Source: Wuchereria bancrofti
Lineage: Eukaryota > Nematoda > Chromadorea > Rhabditida > Onchocercidae
Length of the DNA stretch: 64,000 nucleotides
NCBI GenBank assembly: GCA_005281725.1
Contig: SSBO01000003.1
Coordinates: 8,213,621-8,277,620 of the forward strand
Reading direction: 5' to 3'
Below are positions 11,801-24,500 of the stretch, in pieces. The position numbers and the translations under genes were made by a program. The stretch's first letter is position 1. Each line of letters begins with the position of its first letter. The notes beneath the pieces are model-generated. The model saw only the letters and a list, made by a program, of their open reading frames with translations. It made no database searches and was not told the DNA's origin.

Positions 11801-14800
11801 TTTTTGAACTATAAAATCGAAAATGCAAATATACAAATCTGTCCAAAGACTGTTAAATGTAAATAGTTACTTTTTTTTCTTATTAACCTAAAATAAACCT
11901 CTTGACGACGTTTTGCAGCAGACCGATGAGCCAATTTTGAAGGAGAATCAGCACTTTGTTTTTTCTCGAGCTTATCTGATTTTAACATTTCCACTTGATG
12001 TTCAGCAATGAATTGATCCAAAACGTCCCGTACTTTTTCACAGCTAGAAAAAATTAATGAAAGCTGAAATATGTAAAAATTTGAAAATAAAAATGTTCAT
12101 GAATTTTCATTTTTTTAACGAAAGTATTATGGTAGAACTTCAACTTATGGGAAAACATTGTTTTCAAATTGTTATTAAAATATTTCTGAAACTACGAAAA
12201 CACAGAAAGTAAGACCAGCTGAAGTTGAAAAAAAAAGCGACGGCTGAACACAAAAGAATTAATAGACAAACTTGTGATGGAGCAAACAGAAAAGACGCCC
12301 AATGTAATCAGTAGCGTAACCCGAAATGAAATTCAGCGACAGAGGATCTAAACTAAGTTGTTTAGAAATACAGTGAGCCATGAAATGGTCATGTTCTGCA
12401 CTAATAGCATTTTCGTTGTTCATTTTGCGCAAATATTCCAAAAGAAGTGTAATAACTGATGGCATTTGCCTGGAAAATAATAAAAGATATATCAATAAAT
12501 AGAAAATTTTTCAAGCGTTGCATCTTCTCATTTAATAACTAAAAAATGAATCAGAGTTTACGTCTCGCCTTCAATAAAGGTAATATTTCATACTAAAAAT
12601 TTCCAACTTTGAAAACTACTGGATTCTAAGTGGAAGTGAAATTTACTACTTGTAATACATTGTAAATACACACATCTAACTAATAATGAACCTAGAATTC
12701 AATAATATTCCGTTGAAATAAATCGGATAATAATTACCTTCCTCCAAAGTCTGCAAAATCAGTGAACACTGACAGAATAGCAGAAACAGGATTTCCCTGA
12801 CTACTTAATATTTCTTGCACAGACGATGGTAATTTTGATTTTTCATCAGTAAAGCATGAAAATTGTTTTGACGTAACAAATTTGACCATTAATGTTAAGA
12901 AATAAACAGTTGTTTGAAAAATTGCTTCGTTCAATTGCTGATGCTCAACATACTGAAATATATATATATGCTACAAAATATCTAGAATTATTTTCTAATC
13001 TCTTAATTATGTATTTCTCAGATACTAAAGTATTATTATAACTTCAACCTTCTATTGATTACAGTATCCACTTATCTTTTGTGATATTCAATTTCAAACA
13101 TTAATTAATATGATTAGCTGCCTATATAAAGATGAAAAGCTGAAAAATCAACTTACAGTATATAAAATCCTATGCAATAAGTTGAAAAATGACGGTGTTA
13201 CGAGAAATCTCGCACTGCGTGCTATCCAAATGTTGTCAAATGAATAAAGACGATAAGGAATCCACAGATGATCACCAGAACGAGTAATTGTTGAACGCTT
13301 TGGTAAATTGCGTTCGCTGAAAAAAATTTCAAAATATGTAAACAAATATCAGTTAAGTTGAGTGAAACAATTCAATTTAAAGCTAAAAAAAGTTTCTGCT
13401 ACATATTATTACCAATCGAAAAAAAAAAACTAAAAAATGAGAATTTCTTTTCTTCGCCAGCGTAAAAGTTATCGTTTACAGCTTTACTAATAAATGAATC
13501 AAGAACGAGATGTAATAGTCAACACCTTAAGTCTCATTTTGGAAGTCAAAGTGTTAACACATAATTTGGAAAATGTAACGATCGGATGAATCTCATAAAT
13601 GAAATTCAACACACTGATGTCAAATTATTTGTTTTTTTTAATTTGTCTACTAAAGAAACTTCCGATAATTTCTGATGGTAAATCATATAAATTTATAATT
13701 ATTACATATTTTCAGAGCGCATCAATGCATCGTTGTATTCTCGCGGAGTAGATGTTCGCATTCTACAGAATACAGGATCGAAAAGAGTTTGCCACGACTC
13801 TGCTGTCAACATGTAAACCCCTTGTTCAATATGACTCCCTTGATCAGGCTCACAATATACTGCCAGCTGAAACGATTTAAAAAAAAAAACACATAATCTA
13901 GAATGTCTTTAGAAGAGAAACACTTGGAAAAATATACGTTTAACACCTTTTCAATGAAAAGGAAATGAATTACAAATTACAAAGGAAGAAAATGGAAACG
14001 AAATATTTTAAACTTGAAAATGTGTAAAGAACAATTTTGTGGAATTCCGCCGAATTTTTGTTGAAGTATTAACTAACTGAAACAACTTTTTAGAAAAAGA
14101 GAATATCTGACAATATCACAGCGGTACTATAGCAATTCCAAATCCTACAGTACAAACCTTTTCCAATATACTATCAAATGCTTTGTCATCAACAAACGGT
14201 CGGCTTCCTCTCTCGGGAATTGCTGCTTTCAATTTCGAATGCGTCAAATCGCTAACTGCAAGCGCGGCGACAATTTCGTTTTCTAGAGTGTTCGAAACAT
14301 TCCCATCCATATTCCATTTTATAACCATAATATCCAACAGCAATCTTGCAGAAAAAGTATATTAGAACATTTGATATTTTAAACATATTGAGAAAAAATC
14401 TTGACATAGATATCTTGGATACTTTAATTCTACTATAGTGGCTAAATAAGGTTGGCTTTACAATTTTCCCAAGAATTTAGATTACTTAATAATGCATATC
14501 GAACAATATCAGCCGTTCAAAATCAGTAACAAAGAAGAATTAAAATTCCAACCATATTGAAATGAAAAAAGGAAAAAAGTAATTAAAAATTGCAGAAACT
14601 AACCTCAGAATACCATCAATCAAAAAATCTACCCATTCTTTTCGTGTGACTACTCGTCTTTTCTGTGGAAGAAGAATAATGTCATCTAAAAGGAAACCAC
14701 AAAGTACTAAGCAGTCATTGACATAAAAAGCTGTGGTAACAATTTCTATAAACCATTCCGTGTCCACAAAGCATGCTATAAATCTGAAATATTTAATATG

Positions 14801-17800
14801 AAATACAGATGCAAATTTCCTTTCAATCAATCTGCTTATCATTCCTATATCCAAAATTTACTTCATATTCAAAAACATGCTCACATATGTTATAAAACCA
14901 TAAGAACATTAAGTGAGTATAAAAACTGCCTAATACAAAATTAATTTTCTACTTGATTTAACTAAAATAAATCAGTTAATAGTACTAAAGAAGCAGTAAT
15001 GTTCAAAAATATTTCAGCTGATGAGAATGAAAAAGCCAATTACATTCTCTGCAGGGAGCTAAATAAAAACAAGTAAAGAAAAAGAAATAGGAAGAATTTT
15101 GATACAAGAAAACTATCTACATCAAGACTACTCTAAAGAAAAAAAAAGAAAAAAATAATTCTATCCTATTCTATCGAGAATGCTAACTTGATAAGTGTTA
15201 TATCGCAGTCCAGAAAAGCAATGTTATAATTGGTTAGTGCATAGTAAAATGCCTGATTTCGAACCGCATTTCCATTTCTTGCCCACATACCAGCTGATGC
15301 TTCTGCACGACATACCTAAAAAATTCAACAAAAAATAGCATACACTTTGGAAATTCATTTACTGATGTTAACAAGTAGAAAAAAACTCGTAAGTTAACTT
15401 TTTCCTTCTTTTAACTGTAAGAAATTTTCTCAAGTTTAATAGGCTGATTTATAGAACTTAAGTATGCAAGTTATGTTAGTATCACAAAAAAGAAAAACAT
15501 GAAAAACTAACATGTATCCTCAGTGGATGAAAAACAGCTTTGCGAAGAAACTCTTCATCTTCAATAAGGATATTCAAACAAGAAATAAATGTAGGTAATT
15601 CGATGCAACGCAAAATACCAGCAGATAAATGTCTGTGTAACGGGATATGATAACTTACGCAATACGGCTGAATGCATACATCGTTTTTTGTCAAACCAAT
15701 AGCATTGAACCATTCCTTTAATCAAACAAATGTTTAAATTAATGCTCACTTTAGTTTGGAAGAGTAATTAATGTGTAATCGTAGCAGTTGCACAGCAATA
15801 AATTAACAGATGATATGCTATATTAAATAATCATATGCTTTATCAGTTTATCATAATCGTAGAAAGAATGAACTAACAAACCTCTAAAATGGTTTTCCAA
15901 TGAAGAAGATAAATGTTCATGCATTCAGTTTCCACGGTTAATGCGGCTAAAGTATTGAACATATTCACAGCCGATACTTCCCATTCAAGATGAAATGCTA
16001 ACTGGAATAAGCCTGATGAAAATCTAAATGAAACTCTTAACTCACAAAGTAATGTTATCTAGAATCATAATTAGAGTATGAGAAGCATATATAGCAGCAC
16101 CTGATATGGATGAGCGGTATCATATTCCAAATGATTACCAGCGATTACTCGATAATTCAAATTCATCCCTAAACTTATGGAATTTTACATTATTTTACAA
16201 TCGATATAGATCAAAAAATTGAGTTTGAAACCACAAAAAATTGAACCACAAAAAATTAAGCTAGTCAAAACATGTCCAATCTTATCTTTCAAGATAACTT
16301 TCTAATGCCATCATATATTTTTCATTTTCCTGTTCATATTTTTCATTTATTCCGTTTACATTCAGTGATTTTTCACGGTGAAATGATCCTAGATGAATAC
16401 CTTGTATAGGTGCTATTAAAGCCACATAATTTCCCATGCTTTTCTTGTCACGGAAAAATCTTCGCGCAATTTCTCCATGCGTTAACAAATTTTGCAAATC
16501 ATTAACGAGAGTCCAGTATGAAGCTTTACGTAGCGGATTATTGGCATCACCCACAGAATATACAAACCATTTGAATAGTTTATCATCGTTTGTTGGAGGT
16601 GGTGTATTTTCATAGAAATATTCATGTGCTAAAAATGTGAAATTCGATATGTGACCGATTGATTTAGACATTAAGCACTTAAACAGAGCACTGCAATGCT
16701 TAGATGGTTTATCTCAAAATATACACTGTAAAATATAAAAGAAATCTGAAATAAACTTAGTTAAATCTCCCAGTTAAATCTCTCAAGATATATCCATATT
16801 CGCCAAACATATTTCATGATAAAACTGAACCTTGCGTTACTGTAGATTTTTGAACACCCGTCTTTAAAACACCGTAAGCACTTAAAATTATTTTATCTTT
16901 GAGGTTAATTTCATTATCCAATTTTAGACATTGAGCTTCACTCGAAAGAATCTGTAAAACAAAACTGCAGTGTACTATACTTAAATTTGGTAGTGAAGAG
17001 CTAAAGTTGAACCTTATTTCTTTTTTTTTCTTCTTTTTTTTGTTTAAGTAAAATCTTAAATGCACGCTACAGCACTGAATTTTTTCGTGATTTAAAAAAA
17101 AAAAATAAAAGCTCAAGTACCTGCACAGAAATATGTATAATACGGCTACCAATGGCATATATAGCACTATCACCTTCATTTTTGGAAAAATCAACTAAAA
17201 TATCAGCAATACAAAGATATAACGAGAAAAACTGTTTCGCAAAAACATCCTGAAATTCTATACAAATTGGCAAAGTTTTAATTAAATAATATTTGAAAAT
17301 TATTTCAAAATTTAGGTTTTGCACTTCATAATTTCGTCTCATACTTGTTTCACAAAAAAACTTCAAGAAAAAAAGAAAAAAAAAAGCATTTGAAAAAATT
17401 AAGAAACTAGCCAAACCCTGTATTGCACATCCGATAGCAAACTCAGACATAGATTGATTATTATTTGTGGAAATATGAGTCGAACCATCCAAAATATCAA
17501 CTCGTCTAATAAACATTCTGGATCATAACGGGCATTAGTCTGATCTGGGTCGACAATCGGCTTCAAAGATTGGAGATCTTCCAGAAACAGGTCACGTGTC
17601 CGCCAATCTAAGGAAAAATCAGGGCTCCGATCATGATCTGTAAATATGCGCTGTAAATAAATGATGCTATAAATAAATGCCACTCGATACAAAAACACAT
17701 TTGTTATATATCTTGCACTTCCGTTTCTTTATAAGTGGACAATTCAAATCGATGGCTTAAATAGTTAAGCCAAATATGCATTTCCGGCGAGATATGAAGC

Positions 17801-20441
17801 GAGGTTTAACGAAGTAACGACAAAGTTCAGAAGTTTCTTCAGTAATTCAAATTCAAAACTATTCTTAAGATAACAACAAATCTCCACCTCTCATATCATC
17901 ATCAGAATTGCGCTTATTCAAATCATGATATAATTGACGGTCTAGCAAGTTTCCGATGATGACGTCGCGAATAGGACCGCCATAATCAACCAGCTCCTGA
18001 ATGTAAATCAAGTTTTTTTTTTTTTTACAAATTTGTTCAACAGTGCCAATAGTTCTCGAGATTATTTATGTTACCCAGAAAATACAAGTTTTATTATTTA
18101 CCACTGCAAGAGTTCGTTTTTAAACTATTTGAAAAATCACACTCTCGATTTCGCTCCTAGTGATTATATTTTGCTCATTTCACAACACTATATGTTGAAG
18201 GAATAATTGTACGAATGATTTCAATAAGGGAATTTATAAATTTGAGATTAAATCAAAAATTTTAGAGTGCTAACAATGTAATAACCTGAATTAGTTCGAT
18301 CAAAATATGTGCTCGATTAACAAGATGATTACTGAAACTTTCTCTGCTGGAACCATCTTTACAAGCGTTATACTGCCTCGTCTGTAAATAAAATTAAGTT
18401 AAAACAAAATAAAGTGCCCTTCTTCGCTAAATTTCTTACCAACTTTCGCGCGCATAAAAAAAAACAAAGTTACGGCTCAGAAAAGAAAAAAATGTTCTAG
18501 ACCCATAGGCTATACAAGATGAAATTTAGCCCAACATTTCAAATTCCAACATTCGTCTTTTAAATCAATTATCATTGATGGTATCCTATAAATTAAAATG
18601 GATAGAAAATAGAAGTTAACCTACCCAACCTCGAAAACACAGGAATAATCGAACGAATAGTTTTGGAATAATAAATTCTCCCAGTGAAACAATATCAGGA
18701 GAAGGAACAGGTGGACGGCGTGCATTTGGTCCATGTCGAAAGCAAAACCTATAACAAATTAAAATAGATCTTTGAAATCAATTATTTTCAAAGTGAGAAA
18801 AATTAGCTGAAGTACCCAGATTCGTTTAAGACGTCCACATCCCCACAATCACAGGCTCCTCCAGCTTGTGAAAAGAAACGATTGAAATCATGCCCATCAT
18901 GATTTGAATTCTTGAAGCAACTACTACATAAAGACATGCCTGAAAACCTTTCTTAAACTGTTTTTTTTTTTTTGCAAACTAACTTAATGAAAGCATATAA
19001 AGAAAAAAGCTTAGTTTCTTTCCGGAATTATTTGATTAATCAGTGAAATATGCGTAGGAAAAATAAATGCTTGCTGAATATATTTCACCAAGTTCACATG
19101 TCTGAACCTAAACTACTAAATCCATTATTTTCATTAAACAACCAATAATCAGTTTTCAAAAATAAACAAATGATACATGGACTGAATGCACATGTGTTGC
19201 ATCGATATGCAATAGCATCAGCTGACCAAACTGCATTACATTTCAAGGAGAAGTCGTATTTTTTCACTGCAAAAAATAAGATAAAATATGGGAAATATCT
19301 AATAAAGTTAATCTCGTCGTATCCTAAAATTCATCAGCTCTTGCTTCCACTACATTTTTTCAAGCAAATCCTATTGCATCGGGAGCTATCAGTGTAGCAT
19401 GTCTTTTCGTGTAATAATCAAAAGATCATAAGTGGAGAACCTAATACAGTAGTCAAGTAATTGTTTATGGTGGAATTTAACGCCAAGGTGAATGATCAAT
19501 TTCTATTACATGGCTCAATGATTTGCTTAAAATGATAAATTCATTCGTAAATTGTATGCTTTCTCAATAGCCATCGAAGTTTCGTTTTTTACCGTCAGTT
19601 CTCAAATGCTATATCTGGAAATACAAACTAGCTCATACTTTTGTCTTTGAAAGCGGTGGTCGTTAAACCTTGAGCAATCAATAAGCGCAGTTCATCACGA
19701 GTATCACTCTTGAACGGGCTAGCAACTGATCCACTAATGAGACTATCGAGTCGCGCTTCTAGTGCACCTGCTTTCTCCCTTAATTTAAAGTGCATTCTTT
19801 TAACCTTCTAACTTTTAATTTTTTTTTTTCAAACGAGCATCATAATGCACACCAATGTGTAAAAACTGTCAATTATAATTAATACATTCGTCCTTAAATG
19901 TCGGAACAAGAATTTGTCTCTTAAGTGTGTCAGAAAACTCTTTTTACCTGATATCTTTAGGCAATCTATCGCAGTATTTGCCACCGAATAGAGGACATCC
20001 TTTTGCTCTTAGTTCGTCACTAATTAATTTCAAATGCTTTGCCTCATTCATTTTTTCTTCCTCCTGGAAATCCGTGAACGATTTTTATCAACAAATTATA
20101 AAGAATGTGGATCGAAACTCTTTGCTCATTCTAAACAATCTCTTCCAGCTCATATCGTTTACTTAACCAAAAGTTTTTCTTAGGTTTTATTTCTTCTTTT
20201 ATGTTTTTAAACAATGTTCAATAACAAAATTATATGCCACATATCAATACTACTTGGCATTAAGCAAAGAAAGGTGAATATTAATTAAGGATCTTTTCCA
20301 ATGTTTAACTGCCCTAATACAATCAAAAAAAAAAAAAATTACCCAGCCATCTACATCCATTCTCTCATCAAGTCTGTTCCCACGTTTCGATTGACTCGTT
20401 AACGATGTTGACTCAGGTGAATCACCTGGATTTGGTACCAT
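5817..20441 (-). CDS. UBR3: UBR3-type N-recognin-like E3 ubiquitin-protein ligase, 40 exons, ~1897 aa
   Basis: Large E3 ligase of the UBR family. Order of domains: divergent N-terminus; UBR zinc box (about residues 128-198); all-helical middle; RING (about 1190-1345); C-terminal UBR domain ending in [19 protein letters not shown]. These match UBR3 more closely than UBR1/UBR2 (for example [31 protein letters not shown]-type spacing absent), and the assembled length is close to human UBR3 (1888 aa, from memory). Start ATG 20441 lies 3 nt after a TTCTAG acceptor. Exons: 20441-20343, 20063-19948, 19778-19639, 19266-19177, 18939-18816, 18748-18625, 18381-18286, 17996-17888, 17637-17417, 17249-17121, 16951-16831, 16628-16299, 16168-16101, 16001-15882, 15715-15512, 15315-15188, 14783-14604, 14344-14158, 13866-13706, 13316-13157, 12952-12738, 12469-12272, 12043-11899, 11736-11632, 11386-11284, 10974-10847, 10708-10598, 10501-10380, 10291-10204, 9819-9677, 9577-9504, 9108-8933, 8731-8527, 8248-8124, 7958-7875, 7717-7564, 7108-7011, 6771-6550, 6190-6051, 5967-5817 (TAG). 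All junctions are in phase. Donors at 11284 and 8527 and the acceptor at 7717 are atypical and were chosen by phase. Transcription is divergent from rpn-5. Confidence 0.93.
10380..11386 (-). other. UBR3: RING domain of UBR3 (four exons)
   Basis: Exons 11386-11284, 10974-10847, 10708-10598 and 10501-10380 give [10 protein letters not shown], then a long insert, [14 protein letters not shown] and [18 protein letters not shown]. Zinc ligands CxxC...CxH..H..C...CxxC are all present, so the protein should be catalytically competent with an E2. The long linker between the first CxxC and the CGH segment is normal for this family. These are the four exons copied in the chimeric gene at the left edge. 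Confidence 0.92.
18625..19266 (-). other. UBR3: UBR box of UBR3 (three exons)
   Basis: Exons 19266-19177, 18939-18816 and 18748-18625 join to give KCNAVWSAD, then [40 protein letters not shown] and GFCFRHGP. This is the complete Cys/His zinc-binding set of the UBR box, including the GGACDCGD turn. In UBR1/UBR2 this domain binds destabilising N-terminal residues; for UBR3 the family literature describes non-canonical recognition, so substrate class is not inferred here. The first and second exons split the codon for the Cys of SPC (T|GC), which confirms the splice. Confidence 0.95.
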
Positions 20442-21570
20442 TACCTAGAATTAAATAGAAAAAAATTGCATAAACTGTTTATATTCAATTAGGAAAAACG
20501 CACATGAAACAAAATTTATGCACAATTCAAAAAAAACCTGTAATGACGCAAATACAATTTTTAATGCAACAGAATTAAATGTAAACAAAAGAAAAACCAA
20601 ATGAAATAAATGGTCAAACATTCATTACATAAATATTTTGAATCATTAAGATTAGACAAAGTATTGCAAGCATTAAAAATTGCTAAATGGTTTCAATTTG
20701 CTAAATTAAAAATCAAAAATTGTTAAACAGCAAAAATTTGCTAAACAATTGCATCTATGAAACTGCTCAAACAAAATATTGAAGGGACATTAAGCTCTGA
20801 GATATTAAAAAATCATAGCATCCTCAATTCATACAATCCGTTATCATCGTAGTATACAGTGGTGCAAATGAGAAAGTGTTGGTTTAAAAGAGATAAGTTA
20901 GAAATCGTAACAGTTGGAGAGAGTGTGAGTTGGGAGTTGCAGATGCGGCTATTATAAAGCTTGGTATATTAGGAGAGTGCAGGACAGAGTAAGAAAGTTG
21001 AAGGATTAGGAAAACAAGTTTAGAATGAGACATTGAAAAAATTAACAAGTGATCGTAGTAAGTTGTGTTTGTAGAGAAATAGGGTATAAGAGAAATGTGT
21101 GATTTGAAGATTTGGTTAGGATTAGTAAGATATTTCAGAGAGATGTTTCTATGTATGATTTAGAAAGTTATGGAAGATTTTAGATTGGTAATTACATCAG
21201 AAATTAGAGATTGAAATAAGGTAGTTGTAGCGTGGTCGTTTACGTTTGAGAGATTGAAATAGCGTAACTGTGGTGTGGTCGTTCACGTCTGAGAGGTTTG
21301 GGTAGCGTAGTTATAGCGTGATCGTTTACGTCTGGATTTTTATGGATAAATTTACTTGGAATAAAGGATGGGAAAAGTTTTAGAGACAAAGCATGATATC
21401 AGTTGAATGTTACACCATATCAGTACAAATGACGTTTTATGTTTTCGTGAATAAGCTTTCACGTTAATTTTCTACGCAAACATTTAACATATTCTCACGT
21501 CATTAATTTCTCGTATTCATGTATTAATTCGTGGTTGCTTAAGCATCAATACGCTTTCATTTTTGTAGGT
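20442..21570. promoter_or_regulatory. Shared divergent promoter region of UBR3 and rpn-5
   Basis: The start codons of the two genes are 1.13 kb apart, head to head. No exon was recognised between them. The segment 20850-21350 is unusually G/purine-rich on the plus strand for this window and contains a three-copy 43-bp repeat (21206-21333). Acceptors TTCTAG next to 20441 and TTTTTGTAG at 21568 suggest spliced-leader addition or 5' UTR introns on both sides, so core promoters must lie inside. No TATA box or known binding site can be claimed. Confidence 0.5.
21206..21333 (+). repeat. Three-copy 43-bp repeat in the divergent promoter
   Basis: Three tandem imperfect units start near 21206, 21248 and 21291. 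Each carries a GCGTGGTCGTTTACGT-like core (variants GTGTGGTCGTTCACGT and GCGTGATCGTTTACGT). The second-to-third spacing is 43 bp. The CG-bearing core stands out from the AT-rich surroundings. Confidence 0.75.
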
Positions 21571-24500
21571 ATGGAAGGACGAAAAGTTTCTCCAGTGCGT
21601 TCAGATAACTCGAAGTTGTTATCATCCCAATCTACTAATTATTACGCTAATTTAGCTGTTCAGGTTAATAAGTTTAGCAAGATAATGTGTGTTTGTGTAA
21701 TTAAAAAATCAGGATTTCTGGGATTGAATATTGCTTTTTAGTTTTAGAAATGAATATTATTTGATTAAAATATCTAAATGTGAATATATATTAAAGGAAA
21801 ATTTTATTTGAAAATATTTCCACTACTGATTAAGTAAAATGATTGCAGGAAGGAGATGGACGGCTTTTCAAAATGGAAGTGGATTATAGCGCACAAACCG
21901 ATGAAGCTTTGGCTAAAGCAGATGCTATTGCTAAGGTTGTTTGTAATTTTAATCATTAATTTAAATTATTGACCATTCTCATTGGTTATTTTACCCCACT
22001 TTTTAATGATTGTCTGCTAATTATCAAATATCAGTGTAGTAACGACATCCACAAAACTCCATTGCGATGTAAGGCTAGCAGCAACTTCCTGAGTTGATAC
22101 GAGAGTCGGATTATTAGCAATTGCGGAATTTGCTGATAAATGGTTTGAGTCGTAAAGTTGATCAAAAAGGATTTGTGGGGTCAATATAATGTAAAAGTCG
22201 AGATAAAGATGGCTGCTAACTAGGGACTACCCATTATAGCTAGAAATGTTTCGTATCAGTATTTATCATTTAAGAAACGAATATAACAAAAGTGAGTTAC
22301 AGACTGGTGATGTGTCAGCGGCGCTAGATTCATTATCAGGTTTGGAGAAATCAACAAGACTTGGATCAGATATGAAATCTAACACACGTATTGTTCAACA
22401 TATGGTTAAACTATGCTTTGACGGAGGCGACTGGACACTGTTAAATGACACTATTCTGATGTTATCTAAAAAACGTTCGATAATTAAACAAGCAATAGCT
22501 AAAATGGTTTGCATTTGTATCTTCATCTGTTTCAGTGAGCTATTATTTTCGAGTTTGTTATTTCAGATGCATAGTTATTGTGAAATTATTGAAAAAAATT
22601 GGAAGTGGCTTTCATTATTTTAGTCCACAGTCTATAAGATTAAGAGTTTTTTAGTGTGTTATTTTAGGTGCGCGACTGTTGCGAAATGATCGAAAAGACA
22701 CCAAATGAGCAGATTCGTGAGAAACTGATCGAAACTTTAAGGAATGTTACTGCTGGAAAGGTTTTTTTCAGTGCTTTTACTTTTTATCTTTATAGATTTT
22801 TCCGAATTGTGCTAAATTCGAAGTATTTTTAAACAGAAGTATTGGTCAAAATTTGATGAAAAGCAGTTTTGTGGCGGTTATGCAGTAATTTTTTTTAACT
22901 GATTGTAGATATATGTAGAAGTTGAGAGAGCTCGACTGACTAGTCGTCTTGTCAAGAAACTAGAATCAGAAGGTAAACTTGATGAAGCAACGACAATGCT
23001 TTTAGAACTGCAAGTGGAGACTTATGGTTCTATGGAATTGAAAGAGAAGGTAAGTTTCTCCTAGATTAGAAGTTTGATTTTTGTCTGTTTGCGACATGTT
23101 TTTTCTTATCCTATTCATATTTTTTTCAGGTAGAATTCATCTTAGAGCAAATGCGTCTGTGCGTATTGAAAAACGATTTTATTCGTGCATCAATTTTATG
23201 CAAAAAGATCTCCACTCGTTTTTTCGAAAACAAATCGGAAAAGGTAAATCTTTTATCAGAACCATATGTAGCATACAATTCGTTTTCTTACCTATCTTGG
23301 TGAGCTTTATTGTCTGTCTTAATTATCGGATTTCAACCAATGAGCGCATTAAATCAACGTTTCAATAATGTAATTAACTGGAATGCTCTTGAATTCTGCA
23401 TAAATCTTTTTCAGATGGCTTTTTCTGCAGCTGTTGTGCATATTTTATTTTTACACAACATGTTTTTCCTCTTTGAAAAAATTCAAGGTTTTATTTTAAG
23501 GTACAAGAATTAAAACTGAAGTACTATGATCTAATGATCAAAATTGGGTTGCACGAAAGCGCTTATCTGGATGTATGCCGATATTATCGAGCTGTATTAG
23601 ATTCACCTTGTGTGCAAGCTGATCAAGAAAAATCAAAACAGGTCAATTTTGATCGTAACATTAGAAATGTAGATTTTTTTGGAGCTAATACACTGTATTT
23701 TTTTTTTCAGATTCTCAAATGCATTGTCTTGTATGTTTTGCTTTCTCCACATAACAATGAACAGTGGGATTTGTTACATCGTATTCATGAAGGACGACAG
23801 TTAGAACTTATTCCGGAATACAATTCATTTCTTGAACTGTTCATTAATCAGGAACTGATTTCATGGAAAGTATGTGCGGAATCTGTCTAAAAAAAAATAA
23901 TTTCTTAGTACTTATCGAAATTTTATTGAGGAAAAATATTGGTTTCTTTGCTAGATCCTGTATTTGTAATTGTAGATAAGGAAATTTCTCAGTAGATAAG
24001 GATTCTTTACAGTAAGGATTCTTTACAGTATTTCCGAAATAATAAGTAGTAGCGTTTGACTACATTGCTTTAAATATTAGTCGATAATGCGTTAAATGCT
24101 TATAGAAAACAATAAGCAAATATGAAAAGCTCTTACGTGATGGTATTTCGACAAGCAAAGCGACCGATGTCCTCGATCGTAGCGAAAATGGAAATAAGCG
24201 CTGGTCCGATTTGCATACGCGTGTTGGTGAACATGTAAGAGCCTTCTAGTTTTTTTCTTTTTTTTCAATTATTTTGTTGAAATACCTTTTTATTATAGAT
24301 AGGAAATAGGTGAGTAACAAAGAGGTAATAATTGCGGATGGTTGCGCAGATTTTATTGCAATAAAATTTTCACAAATTAAGCTTTGTACACGACTCATTG
24401 TTAAACTTATCATGCAGAAACTTTCATATTCACTGTTATTACGCGTCATTATTTTATCTGTTATTTGTCTTAATCGCAAAGCGATACGTTGATTTAAATC

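Noticed and set aside
17067..17516. Alternative frame across UBR3 exon 9 ([14 protein letters not shown])
   Set aside because: The other frame ([16 protein letters not shown]) matches UBR3 and is in phase with both neighbouring exons.
17700..17887. Possible extra UBR3 exon ([18 protein letters not shown])
   Set aside because: Open only briefly, with no phase-compatible donor; direct joining of 17888 to 17637 keeps phase and gives DHDRS cleanly.
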